This document shows positions 1 to 13,100 of a DNA stretch of 64,000 nucleotides, in pieces (positions within the stretch are counted from its first letter, which is position 1; each line of letters starts with the position of its first letter). The translations under genes and the position numbers were made by a program. Below the pieces are notes generated by a model, which saw only the letters and a program-made list of their open reading frames with translations, was not told the DNA's origin and did no database searches. The stretch covers positions 712,328-776,327 of the forward strand of contig WBMV01000084.1 of NCBI GenBank assembly GCA_013396655.1, in the 5' to 3' direction. Source of the stretch: Campylorhamphus procurvoides. Taxonomy: Eukaryota; Chordata; Aves; Passeriformes; Dendrocolaptidae.

Positions 1-1906
1 TTCCAGGTAATATTGTCACAGGGCAAGGACTGTAAAGGAGGACACCACCAAGATGAAAAAGCACCATGGACAATCCCAGCCTCAGTGCATCAGGCCACAC
101 ATTTCAGGCTGCAAAGCTTAGCTGGGAATTGGGTTAGAGTTACATAAACCCAAATTCAAAAAGGATTTCAGCCTGTCATCTGGCTCAGCTAACACAATTA
201 TAGAAGAAGCTTTGTCAATACACTGAAAAGATTTATTCCTTGCAAATGTTCCTGTTGCATTTACAGGCAAAAAGGAATTAGGACAGAGACAAACGATGCC
301 CACTGTGTAGGCAAAGTTTCCAAAAGCGAGCCATGATGTAGAATAGTTTGGGTTTGTGCTGACACACCACAAATGATGAGGAAGCAAACCCTTCAAAACT
401 TACAATGGGAAAAGAACAAACACATGTTGCTTCCCCAAGAGCTGTCAGCAATTACTCTGCTAAATGACATGAAGGGGTCATGAAATTCTAGAATAACTGG
501 CCATTCAGCTTAAACCACACTAATGTTTTAAGCAGACTAACGGATTGACTACAAAAGCACGAAGAACAAAAAAGGTTAGTCACCTTTCCTTGGTTAGAAT
601 GCCTCAGGAGGTGTGCAGCTAAGCAAAAGGAAAAGCTCTAGGCTTTCTTGGACATCATGATCTGCTAGCCAGCACACCATCTTTTACACACACACATATC
701 TACTGCCCCACAGAGAACCTCTCTAAACACCACTGAGGGAGGAAAGGATCGATCTCAACTGCAGTACGTGCTACCAGACTTTATATGCCAAACCTCAGCA
801 TCTCTTGAGTTCTCCATCTTTCACTTGGTCAAGGTGCTGTGTGTTCCAGAAGCTGGACTCTGCCTGTCTCTAGTTACATAGAACAGAGAACAGGCAAGAG
901 CTTTGCATAAACCTTTTAGAATTGGGTATGATATAATATCAAACCAAGTAGCTTTGACATTCAATATATATTAATATTGAAATCCATAATGCTGTTCTGT
1001 TACACATACTATTTTGACTATGAGAGGAATGCTCGTACTGTTTTATGGAAAAATACAATTGACTCATATATTCAAATTCTGCTTGATGTAAGAGAAATCT
1101 GGAGCATCATTTTGTAAGTAGGATCTGTGAAAAAAAAAATCATGTATATCAATCACAACTATAGAGGCTGAACCAGAATTCAACTATCTCCAACCTTTGA
1201 CCTATCTGAAACACACAACATTGCTATTTCAAATGATACTTCCAAGTGCTACTGATGATCTACACGTTCTCACCCACCTGTGGAAGACACAGATATTATT
1301 AACTAACACAGCATGCTAGCCAGGACAGAGAAACTGCTCCTCAGCAGTCTGCCTTCAAGTTTCACATCTGTTCCACTCAAATAATTGACAGGCATGCAAA
1401 GCAGCTTGGCATGTCTCTCAGCTGGGGCCAAGAATGTGCTGCAGGAACACACTCCCCCTTACAAAATGCATCAGCACATTGGTGATGGGTCTCTTGAGTG
1501 TTCTCCCTGAGAATGGAACAGACCTTTTTTTTAATTGTATGTGAATCAATATTCACATGAGACTTTTATAATTATAAATTAACTCTTGCTCTCCCGTACT
1601 GATCATAGCACACCCAGCTCTTGATGACCACAGAGATTCACCTGCAGCTTGCAGCAAATCCCTGTTTAATCATTACATCACTACTAATAACCTTTTCCAA
1701 CCAGAGCTGTATTTAACAGACTTCTGATCAGATTTGAGAGGGGGATGTGTGTGGCAGAGTGAAAACACAGAACTGAGAGAAGACCCAGCAGCTAACCACA
1801 GTAAAGGCACACCAGTGAGTCCCACCAGGAGAGCATACCAGAATTTAGCATTCTCTCATGAAAACAAGCAAGATTTTACAGGTGGGATTCATGCAGAGAG
1901 ATCAAG

Positions 1907-1946
1907 GACTTTAAAAGTCTATGGCAGACTTTAAAAGTCTGTGGCA
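1907..1946. repeat. Two-copy 20-base tandem duplication
   Basis: The unit GACTTTAAAAGTCTATGGCA occurs twice in a row with one difference (A to G at position 15 of the unit). Each unit contains the near-palindrome GACTTTAAAAGTC. Confidence 0.8.
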
Positions 1947-2042
1947 GAACACAGATGCAAACGTGAACCAGCTCTTCTGTTATCTCTTGAACCAACCTTT
2001 GGGGTTCTGTTTTTGGTCCTTTGAAATTCTTTAGAGAAAAGG

Positions 2043-2064
2043 AAAAAAAAAAAAGAAAAAAAAA
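2043..2064. repeat. A-rich simple repeat
   Basis: Twelve A, one G and nine A in a row. It could be the remnant of a poly(A) tail or simple slippage. No retroelement body is recognisable beside it. Confidence 0.7.
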
Positions 2065-4115
2065 GGAATTGCCTGGATACCTCTGAGAAAAACAGCATGA
2101 CACGTAGGGCAGCTCTGGGAGTATTAGCAAATCCTGAGAGTAAAGATAAAACAAGAAAAAGTACACATCACTTTGAGCCTCAGAAAAGGTTGGATTTAAC
2201 TCAAAGAAGGCTGAGGGTTCCTAGTCAAAGTAATGAAGTACTGTACAACTGAACTATGAAGCCATGAAACTTGGTTTCTGTCCACATCAAACCACACTAA
2301 ACCTGCATTTCCCCTTGGGATGAAGTTCAGCTGCTTAATCTACAAAGCAATTCCACATTTACCAATGTGCATGTATATTGTCTGCTTAATTTTAACACAT
2401 TTTCACCACTTTGAAAGCTAGCAGGCAAGGAGAGCATCACCTTGAAAAACTGAAGTGTTCAAAACACAGTGAGCAAAATTACATTCCGAGAAGAACAAAG
2501 TTTTGACTGCATATTAATTTCAATATGCCCCTATTTGTTTGCACAAATCCAGTTATTTTTCTATAGTGTGACCTGCGGTTTCAGCCACATAGCATGTTCC
2601 AGCTACTACATACAGCTAATTAGTAGCAAATTAGCCCAACACTGGAAAGGAAAATAAAGGAGATCCATTAACAATAAGTAACCATGAGAGAAGAGTTGGT
2701 AAGAAAAAATCCAAAATCTTGAGATAAAAAAGATAAGAGAGTAAACTTTTCCTTCAGAAAGGAGCAGACAAATTTCTTAGAATCCCACAATGTGAATGGA
2801 AGTGGTAGGGTAGCAGGACTGCTGTGGAAGAAGCCCGACAAAGACGTGTGAGATGAGCTCTGAACTATGGATGGAGCCTCAGCTCCAGCAGATGTCAAAC
2901 TGGGCCATTTCAGTCTCTTGGTAAGCTAACAGTTGATCTCCAAAATTCAAGTTTTCCCTTGATATACTGCAGCCTTTGGGATCACGCTATTTCAATTTCC
3001 TCTCAGAAATGTTAGCCTGAGTGCTTACTGGGTGTCACAGCTGTTTTGAAACGGGGATCAGCACTGCAGAGAGGTAACAGCACTGCAGCAGAAACACCTG
3101 CCAGCTCTCAAAGATGCCTCTGGACACCAGTCCCAGAAGAGCTAAGAGCAGCTGACTCAAGCTGGAGGTTCACACTCAGACCACAGGAAGAGCTACCTCT
3201 CTCAGCCTAAAGTTGCACTGTCAACAAGGTTAAGGAAAGCAAATTGTATATGACAAATTCCTGCAGTTTGCAAATAATTTTTTCATATAAACTCAGTAAG
3301 AATCTACAAACACATCCTAAATTTAATTAATACACACATCTTGTTGGTCATACCAGCATACAAACACCAGCCAAGCCTACATGGAATACAGTACTATTGC
3401 TACAGGAGCAGCCTCACCACTCACCATGGCCTTCCTAAGCCAGGCAGAGACACAGATGGAATGTGGTGTCACCTGCTTGATACCAGTGGTGTGACATGAT
3501 GGCTGAGCAATGACATTTTATTCCTGTATACATCTCAGTTTATACCAGATTATGAATCTGAAGAAGAGTGCATAACCAAAATTAATACTACCTTCCAGTT
3601 ACACTCAGTAACTTGGTGCAAAACAGTCACGCTCCCATGCAGTGGTCCCAGCTGTTCTGAACTTTCCCTCAGCATTTTTAATTCAATAAATAGTGGCACC
3701 ATATTAAATTTGAAAAAAGAAATCAATTCAAACTAAATAAGCAAGTCCTCCACATGAGCACAACAGCAAAGCGACAGGATTGGCAGTACTCCCTGCCCTC
3801 TCATCCTCCTTGTTAATCAGTTACTTCACCACATGTGAAATGAGGCCTCACTTCTTCAATCAACTCTTTTTCTGAGACACCACTCCCTACTTCAATATTT
3901 ATGCAAGGACATTAAGTTTTACAATGGGAAAAGGGTGAGAGTGCAGTAGAGAAGTCAACTGCAAGACTTTGGGGGGCAAAATTCTGATAGTTCTATTAGT
4001 AGCAAAATATAAGATGAACACACAAAGAAATAATTTCTTTAAGCCAAATAAATACCATTTGGTGTATCCTTTAAATTACATGCTGCCTTTTCTTTTTCTT
4101 TATTAGTCCCCCATA

Positions 4116-4196
4116 TCATAGAATCATTTAGGCTGGAGAAGATCTTTAAGACCATCAAGTCCAACCTAACACTGCCAAGTCCACCACTGAACCATT
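4116..4196 (-). mobile_element. CR1 LINE, 3'-terminal fragment
   Basis: The plus strand reads TCATAGAATCATTTAGGCTG, then AGATCTTTAAGACCATCAAG and a TCCAACC block. This is the reverse complement of the conserved 3' end of avian CR1. The element therefore lies on the minus strand and is severely 5'-truncated to about 80 bases, as most CR1 copies are. Divergence is moderate. Confidence 0.85.
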
Positions 4197-7100
4197 GATA
4201 CAAGGAGATGTAAATCCAGTCAGAGCACTGACACCACTTTACAGTATCCTGTGTGCAGTATAAGACAGGAAACAAAGGATTTTAGCATGGAAACAAACAA
4301 GAGACAACTCAGGGCAGACACTGAATTTCTCAAGACATTTAAAAAACAAAATAGTTTCCTTGGGTCCCTCCATGATGCAGACATTTAAGTACAGAAAAAT
4401 GGACATTAATAATAATATAATTTGGAAGCAAAAATGAGTAAAAAGAGAGGCTGAGCAGGCTGAAACTGAAGGCCCACCAGGCAAGCAAAACACATTTCCC
4501 ATCTTGCAGCAGAACACCCAAGTGATACGGTCACAAACAAGAAACTACTCAGAGCAGCAGTTTTCTGTTCCTCTGCTTATGTAGCCAAGCTCAATCTTGT
4601 CGCTCGCTTTTATTTAATCTGGCACCATAACAAAGCATCCCACATGAGTGGAAATGTCCAGAGCCTTCCTTGTTGTTGCTGCAGCAAATGACCTGGAACA
4701 CCAGGCAAGGTAACACTGCGTGGGGCTGCCTTGAGTGGGAACCTACAACCACCTCGGGTAACCAAACCAGAGGCTCAATATTTAGGCTCACTCCCAGATC
4801 CTGAGGTTCTCTAGCACAGGTCCAGTGGTGCACGGCCACCCCTTAATGAAAATAAATGTTAAAGCAGGTTTCTTCTGTGGGAAACCAGAGAGGAGCCCCT
4901 CCAGCTGTTTGAATGTGATAGTTAACCTCCTTTTGCTTTATCAAGACTCAAAAGAAATGCTGGATAATGTGGGAAACGTGTACATATCTTAAAATTTATG
5001 TTTTAGAAACATGAGGTAATTTCATTAATAACTGTTTACATTCATTTTTAAAAAGTATATATGCAGAACAAAGTCCTAAATAAACTAATGTTGCTGTGCT
5101 ACCACTAGCTGTTTTTTATGGCTCAGTTACAGCAGTCAAAAGTCTCCACTGCAAGGATGTAACAACCTCAACAACAAAAACACTACACAGCAAAAACATT
5201 CTGTGTTTTTAATAGGTTGCTATGGAAATATTTTTCCTTTTATAATATCAAAGCAGCTCCACACACCCAAGCAGAAGATTGGTTGCTCAGACATTCATTG
5301 GAGAAGCTTTCTCCATTTCCAGGATGGTAACAAGCTAAAACTCTCATTTAAAAACAAACAAACAAAACATCCCTCAAACCCCCTGTTATAAGTCAGTATG
5401 AACAAACAAAATCTGAATTGACAATTGGGATGATAGAGCAGGTAAAGATATGCCACATCCCAGAAAAATGGAGTCTCCTCAGTCAGAAGTTCTGCAGTTT
5501 GGTAGAAATCTATGAAGTTTACAGAAGAGAATTCTCAGCTCAGTGCAAAATGTACATTTCAAGGTTAGCTTCTCAAAAACATCTAGGAAGGAAAACAGGG
5601 CATCAGATAACACACCTTGGCATGAATCATTTCTTGGACTGTGAGCACTTCAGCAATGCTCAGGTGCATGCAGAAGATTTAGGAAGCAATTGAAAAACAA
5701 ACCCATTTCAGCACAATTATGGTTTCACAACAACACAGGATAGCTCAAAGGTGAAGAAATGTGACAGCAATTAAATGGCTCAAGCCCAGAGTCCAGAGGC
5801 TTGGATTCAATTTGCAGCACTTTTATAGACACCCTCGGGCATACATCTACATACAGTCTCTCTTCCCTATCAGAAAAATGGCAATGAACAGCACCTTCCT
5901 ATTTCAGGAGGAAGGGTCTGAGGATAAATACATTACAAACATGTGAGCTGTTCTGACATCACAACAGCGGGAGTAAACACAACCCTAAAGCAGGGAGAAG
6001 ATTTAGTGCTGTACTTGTACATACATAGCTCCCTTCCCTTCCTAAACATCTCGGCATGTTTCAGAGAGACACTGTGTCCCTAAAAATAGGGCACAATTCC
6101 CCACTGTCCAAGTTTCCAGCACCACCTGAATTCACCTGGGCAGTTTCACTGCAGAATATAACCCAAACTCACAGGCAATTACTTGTGAGACAGCTGAAGT
6201 GGTCAGAGAACCAGCAGTTTCCCACATTCCTCTGCAGGATTTGCTCCCCACACAGAGCCTGTGGTTCCTCAGGACTGGATACATCATCTCTCCCACCATC
6301 CCTGTTGAAAGCACAGTGACTTCCACACTACTGAGGGACTATTACTGCTCCAGTTATCACATCCCAATCTGCCCTTCAAAAACACAGCCCTGTCTTCTCA
6401 GGGCTAATGCAAACATGGTACAGCAAGCACAGCTGCCCTTCCTGCTGGCAGATGCCAAGAAAACTTGTCACCCATCAGTGATATGAATCTTCCTGTATTG
6501 TCCCTTCAGTCAATCTGCAAGCCTATGGGAGTGCATATTAGATACCTATTAAAACCTTCTAGGAGTTACCCAACAGGAAAAAGGTCAATTCCTTTGCAAG
6601 GATCCTGTCTTACCTACTAGAGAAAGATACTTACTTTGACAATTCCTTCCCATCCCAAATTTACTTTCACTGGTGGTGTGAAACGATGCATAAGGTGAAA
6701 CTACCAAGACTGAAATGGGGAAAAAAACCCCTAGTCAACGAGAAAAGAGTTCTACTGATATATTTATGGAACTTATGGATATTTTCAGAAGCCAGACTCA
6801 CAGATATCTGGTGATATAGCTACTATGAAGCCTACTGTATTAAACAGCTTTTTCACCTACCTGTCTTTAATTAGAAATTTGAAACCCGCATTAAGAGAAC
6901 CACTGCATCAAATTCCAACAGAGATTAAGAAGAGGAAGTAATACTTTTGAAAAAGTCAAATATTCACTTTACTTTTCAAATTACTGCAGACAGTACAAGA
7001 TTTAAATATGCATTTCATTAGATATCAGAAGCAATATATTGATGATTGCGTAGTAGTTGGCACATTTCAATCAAAACACCAGGAAAATATATACATGATG

Positions 7101-10100
7101 TTTTAATTCCACAGAGCAGTCACCCCACTAAGCACTGAAACCCAAGGACCTTGGCAAATCAAAGTGCAGGAGGGCAGGAAGGAGGTCAAACAGCAGCTTG
7201 AGCTCAAGGAGTGTGTCACAACAGCCCTGCTAACAGGGCTGCCCTCTGGGAGCACTGCAACCCAGCTCTGCCCCAGCTCTTACCCTCCTGGGAGCATTTC
7301 ATTCAGGCAATGGCTTGCAAAAGTTTGAATGGGCCTGTCAGAGGAGCTGCCCGTCAGCGTGAATGTCAGTGCTGCAATCAAGCATCTCCAAAAGTCAGAA
7401 ACTCAATTTGCCTCACAGTACTTAATAACTAAACCACAACAACCTGGCACATCTGCTTCACCACAGGAACAACTGTAGACGGCTTTACAGATTTAATTCA
7501 GAACTACATCTTTTTTTTTTAAACTTATCATTTTCCTCCAAAGTACTTAGACATTTTCCTTGCAAATAACCAGAAAACCCAGAAGAGACATGTCTAAGAT
7601 CTGGTTCAGCACCTGCTGAGCTACCCAGAAGAAATTTTTTCATTCTTTGGTATAATTCAAAGTGTACTCAATGGGCGTGAGCCAAGACAACCACTAGAAC
7701 TGACCATGCTGCTGGTAATACCAGGAACATGCTTTTAGATAGGCCTTCCTTGGAAGTAAAATAGGAGATCCATAAGCACGGTATTGGTCTTATCTCAGAG
7801 TCCTAGAACAGTATGTTCCAAAAGGGTCTGAAATCACCAGCCCTACCAATCATCCAGCTGTTCCATGATGACGAAACCAAAGGCAGAATAACCCCTCTTT
7901 GCTTTTGCAGGCACAACACAGCAATGAATAGAGCTGAAGGGATTTTCCCACTACAGACTGACAGAGGTTGCAAGAAAAGTCCAAGTGGCAGTGGCTAATA
8001 ATCTTCCCTCTATCCACACTGACTGACAGCAGACAAGCACAGGGAGTGCTGTACACAACATAATCCCCCAATAAGCCTTTTCTGTCCATCAAACTCCATG
8101 TTCACAAACACTTTGTTGAGTCACCTCTGTGGAAACTACAGTTAAAAAAAAGAGTTCTTATTTTATCACTCTATCAATATTACTATCACCATCTAACTGA
8201 GAGAGAGTTCTTTGCTGTTAGCTATTTGTTCTTCACCAATGGCGTAACTGTGCTGTTTCTTAGAAAGTTCTTACTCTAGTTTTGATCAAGTTTCCCCTTC
8301 CAATATTATTTTGCTTATTACAGCATTCAATGTTTAGTTTAAACTGCATATATTTGTATTTTTAATACTACAGATTTTCTTTCAGTTCCTCAAAGTCATC
8401 CCTAGGAAATAAGCAGCTTGGACGGTCTTGAATAAAAATTCTTGGTGAGTGAAATCCAATATAAGTGAAAAACTTTGCACTCTGCTCAAATTTCCTTTTA
8501 GGAGATCATGCAGCACTAAAACCTGTGCATTGAGACTATTCAGCAGTTTCAAAGAGCAGTTCTCTTTTTAAAGCTCATGTGTTCATTTGCAAGGAGTAGA
8601 AATCTTGGTGATTTAATGGGCACTGTGCCCTCTGAAGAAGGTACACCTCTACCAGAGCTGGCTGAAGAAATGAGGAGCCTTAAATGAATTCCAATTACAT
8701 AAAATGAACCACTAGGTCTTCCCAACCTTATTTTTCATTTCCCTTAAAGTGTGTGTCTAATATCACAGTATATTCAAAGACATGCCTGGAAAAAATGGTA
8801 GAGCACACATTTTTGACGAACAACACTGAATTCACATGTTCTTTAGCCCTCTGAAGCTGTGAAATTGACTGCTGGTTGAATACAAACTAAATATATCTCC
8901 CTAGCAAACTCCAATACGCACAACTCTTGTAACTAACCAAGACCAGGTAAAGGGATTACCTTTCATCCAAACGAAGATTGTTTGAAAATTTGGTTCCAGA
9001 CCTCTGTGGTAATTCCTACAGAAGAGAGTTGGTAGCAATAACTATCCATGGTTCATAGAAAAATTGTTTGTACCATGAACACTGCTTATACTTACAAAAT
9101 TATCTGAAGACCTTGGTACTATATAATGCATTTGGTAAAACTACAGATAGTAGTCTCCCAGTACTTTCCTGTACACAGGAAATACCTGATTTCTCAGATT
9201 TGTTTTCACCACAGACTGACAGCTGAATTGTTAAGGCTGAAATGGCACTTTTCACTGAAGAGAAAATCCAAATACATTAGAATGAAGAACCACTAAAATG
9301 ATTTTGGCACTACAGCTGTCAGGAGCTACAGGCTCCAGTACAGAAGTCAGGAGCTACTGGCACTGCAGAAGAAGAGCTTGCTAGTTCTAATTCTTTAACT
9401 GCCCTTATTTAGAAAATATTATTCTGGCTAAATTAAGGGAACTTTTAAAACAAAATATTGTTTCATATAAAAAACCCTGAGTGCCTCTGCAGTAAGAGCA
9501 ATGTGCTAAACTTCAGTTCACTGTAGGATTTTTTACAAATCACCATTCCAGTTCTGGCCCCTGAGAGTGGGAGGATGCTTCACTTTCCACCCTCTTTAGC
9601 TGAGATTTAGCATTTCCTTTTGATATAGACAGATTTGAAGCTGGACTGCAGCTGACAAAAATCTCCCACTGACAGCTGGATGAGCCTTGTAAGTTTGAAT
9701 CCTGACCACCCAAAGCCCTGAGCAGGAGGCACACCTCTCTACATGGACACCAAAATATTTTAAAAAATATTAAAATATGTGTATGCCTGCATGGTAACAT
9801 GTTTTGAATAACAAGTTTCAGCACCATACAGTGAAATTTAGAACAATTCCATGGACTAATGTTGTACAACATAGACAACTTAGGTTTTTAATTTCCCATT
9901 TAACTTACTCTGTGGCTCCAAGTTGAAACAAAATTATTTCCCAAGCATTTAAATTTAAAAGAGTTTCACTCTACTGACTGTAGAGTAGGGTTATGTGAAA
10001 ATACTTTATTTTATGTGGTGATGACCAACAGTCCTAAGGAGAGTGAGAGGAAACTGAATGTACAGTGATGTATTTAGAAGTAGGGATTTGGATTTAGGAA

Positions 10101-13100
10101 ATTTCAAACAGAAGATCTGTTGTACAGTTCTCTTTTTCTTTCTATTAATTATTCAGAGATGCCCGATAGGACAGTATAATGTCAGCATTAATTTCCATGC
10201 CACTGAATATGAACTTATGCTCCCAGATTCAATGTATGCATGTGACAGGAATGGTTCCTCAATGTAAAACAGTAAAAATGGACAGACATCATTCTAACCC
10301 AAATACACCACACTGAAATACTTATGTTGCCCAGTTCTAGAACAGCACCACCCTTTCACAGCTGTTAAGCAAACAGCTTTACTTTTGTTACACATTCAGC
10401 AAAAGGTGTTACTGCCACTTGTGTTTCGATCCATAATATTGTGGTAGACACACACACAGAGTTTAGGAAATATAACATCCAAATAAAAGATTTTCTAAAG
10501 GGAAATTCTGACTGATGTTAGCTCAGTTTTAATGGGCTCATAACTAATTTGCCAGTTAACTCTTATTGGCACTGTCTGCCATCAGGGGCTACTGTGCAGA
10601 GCAGTTACCGTGACAATCTCAAGAAGCTTGCTAAAAGATTTTAGACTTTATAATAAGAAGATCCTAATATCTTCAAACTTTACACTAGCTTGACTTTCTC
10701 CTTCTATTTTACAATTCAAATCACTTCCCCTACATTGAATCTGGAATTATTTTTTTAATTGTTCACTGCTTAATAAAATTAAGATCATTCTGGTTTGAAC
10801 GTTCATAAATAAAATATTCATATATTCTATACAACAGGAAACATTTGTTAGATTTAGTGTTGTACAATGTCCCTGCTATGCAAAAAAGCCTTCATATTTA
10901 TATGCAATTTTCTACTTTATGAAAACAGACTGCTTTAAAACTACAAACTAAAAGATCAGTCTTTAGGGACAGTGATACTTTAATTGCAAGACCAGACTCT
11001 AAGAAAACCATTTACAAAGACAGGAAAACTCAGGGCTCAAAGAAAATTGTCTTTGCTAAGCCCTTGTTGTTATTAAACTAAGAGCCTGAGGTCTTAGGTA
11101 CTAATTTACATGTTGCAGCACGTAAAGATCTAACTGATTTGCACTCTAGAAATACCAAAAATTGGCAGCCACTAACTGGGGACATTTGTTTTATTACAAG
11201 CAAGATTAGAACTCAGGTTTTATTTTTGTGCAGACACTCTTAGCTGCCAGAAGAACAGTGCCAATTCCTTTGAGTAAGAATAATGGTGACATTCTGCATT
11301 TCCTTTAAAAAAATATATAGTGTTACCTTTTTTCCCCTTGATTTCATTAGTAGTAAGTTAATAGTAAATACCCTAAAAATCTCAAGGGCTTATCATCCAT
11401 GAATATCTCCAGGCACTGACAAGATCGCTAGCAGGACTTACCGGAAGGATGAAGAACAAAAGCAGGAGAAAAAGGGCAGAAGACATTAATCTACAGAAAA
11501 TCCCATGAGACAAGGTCAGAACATCGGTCACTGTCTGTCTGAGGTGAGAAATTCAATACAGTCAGAGCCCAGCAAATCTCCTGATGAATCTTGGTAACAT
11601 CTTGCATTTCCATAACAACTTCTACTGGGTGGCACAAGGTAAAACACTTGGTGATGAGCAGCTCTTGGAAAGCCCCAGAGAGCTGCAGTTGCCAGCCTCA
11701 AACTGACCAGGGACAGCCTGTTGCCTTGAAATGCCAAAATCTGACAATTCCACCAGCTTTTCATAGCAAAGCCCCAGCTGGGCAGAATTAATTTCTTAAA
11801 CCAAACTGTTTGTTTGTACCACAATACTCTCAGGAGTCCTCATCATATTTGGAGACCATTTTATTCAGTCATGGATGTCTACATAGGTGAAGAGCAGCTA
11901 TTTCCCTTAAAGTCATAAGCAAAGGGCATAACCTTTAATTACCACTTTCTTCCACACAGAGCTCACAAAGAGCCTGTGTTCCTCCAGCCCCATTAAACTA
12001 AGAAATTCAGTAAACATTCCTCATCAGAAGTAGAATTTTAAAAAATCTAGTTCATTCATAACCATGATGATTCCTAAAACAGCATCTGGCTCTGTGTTCC
12101 AGGAACAGGCAATCAGTGGTGGCCTAAAGTCCTGATACAAAGTTAGTGCACAAATATACATTTCTCCCCCTCCTATTTCCAACTGGTGGGGCAGGAAGCC
12201 TCAATGAGGAAAAACATAAAAGGGACAAGAATTTTTGAAATTAAATTCAGCTATTACATCACATTTGCCCCTGGAAAAAAGGCCATTTGTTTTCTGTGGA
12301 ACTGTTTACCAAATCCTTGGCCTTAATTTCACACCAGCAAACATCATCACACACTTTTTTTCCATCCATGCATCTAATGGCATTAAGAGTTTGGAACACC
12401 ATGAACAGAGCTAATTCTGTACTGAAGAAATCCTGAGGAAAAAAAAAATAAATGTCAAAGGCTGCACACCCACAAAAAATTTAAAGTTTTGATGGCAACC
12501 TCTGGACAATCATCTGTGCTGTGGCAACGTATAAGCTCATAGAAGAGCCTTAAAATTAATCTGAATCAATTAATTCTGTGATTTCCATAAATTAAATACT
12601 CTTTATTAAATAATGAATGAATCTTATGACCAGAAAAAACTCCTTTATGAGCTAAGATACCGTATGTTGTTTCCCCCCTTGTTGAAGCACCCTAATTAGT
12701 ATCTTATATATAACAAGCAGCAACTCTCTAACTCATTGGATAGAACCACAATTAAATAGATGGAACCAACCAGCTTTTATTTGCCTGATACCTCAAATTA
12801 TGTGTCCATTTCACTTCAAGGTACACAATGTGCAAGCACCTTGTTTCTGTCTGCTTTCTTTCCACAAACCCCCCCCCCGCCTTTAATCTTCCCATTTTAC
12901 GTGGAACAGTTCTAGAAGCAAATACATTAAATAAAATTAATTTGACAAGGAAAAGCTTCAAAAGGTATCTTCAGGGAAATTAAAAAAATATGAAAGAAAA
13001 ATATTTATTAAAAAGGCAGTGAGGTGAGACCTGCATGACCTTCAGACTGTCTCCTGTCATCAACACATCAAAACCTGAAATCTGTCATCCCCAAAGCAGG

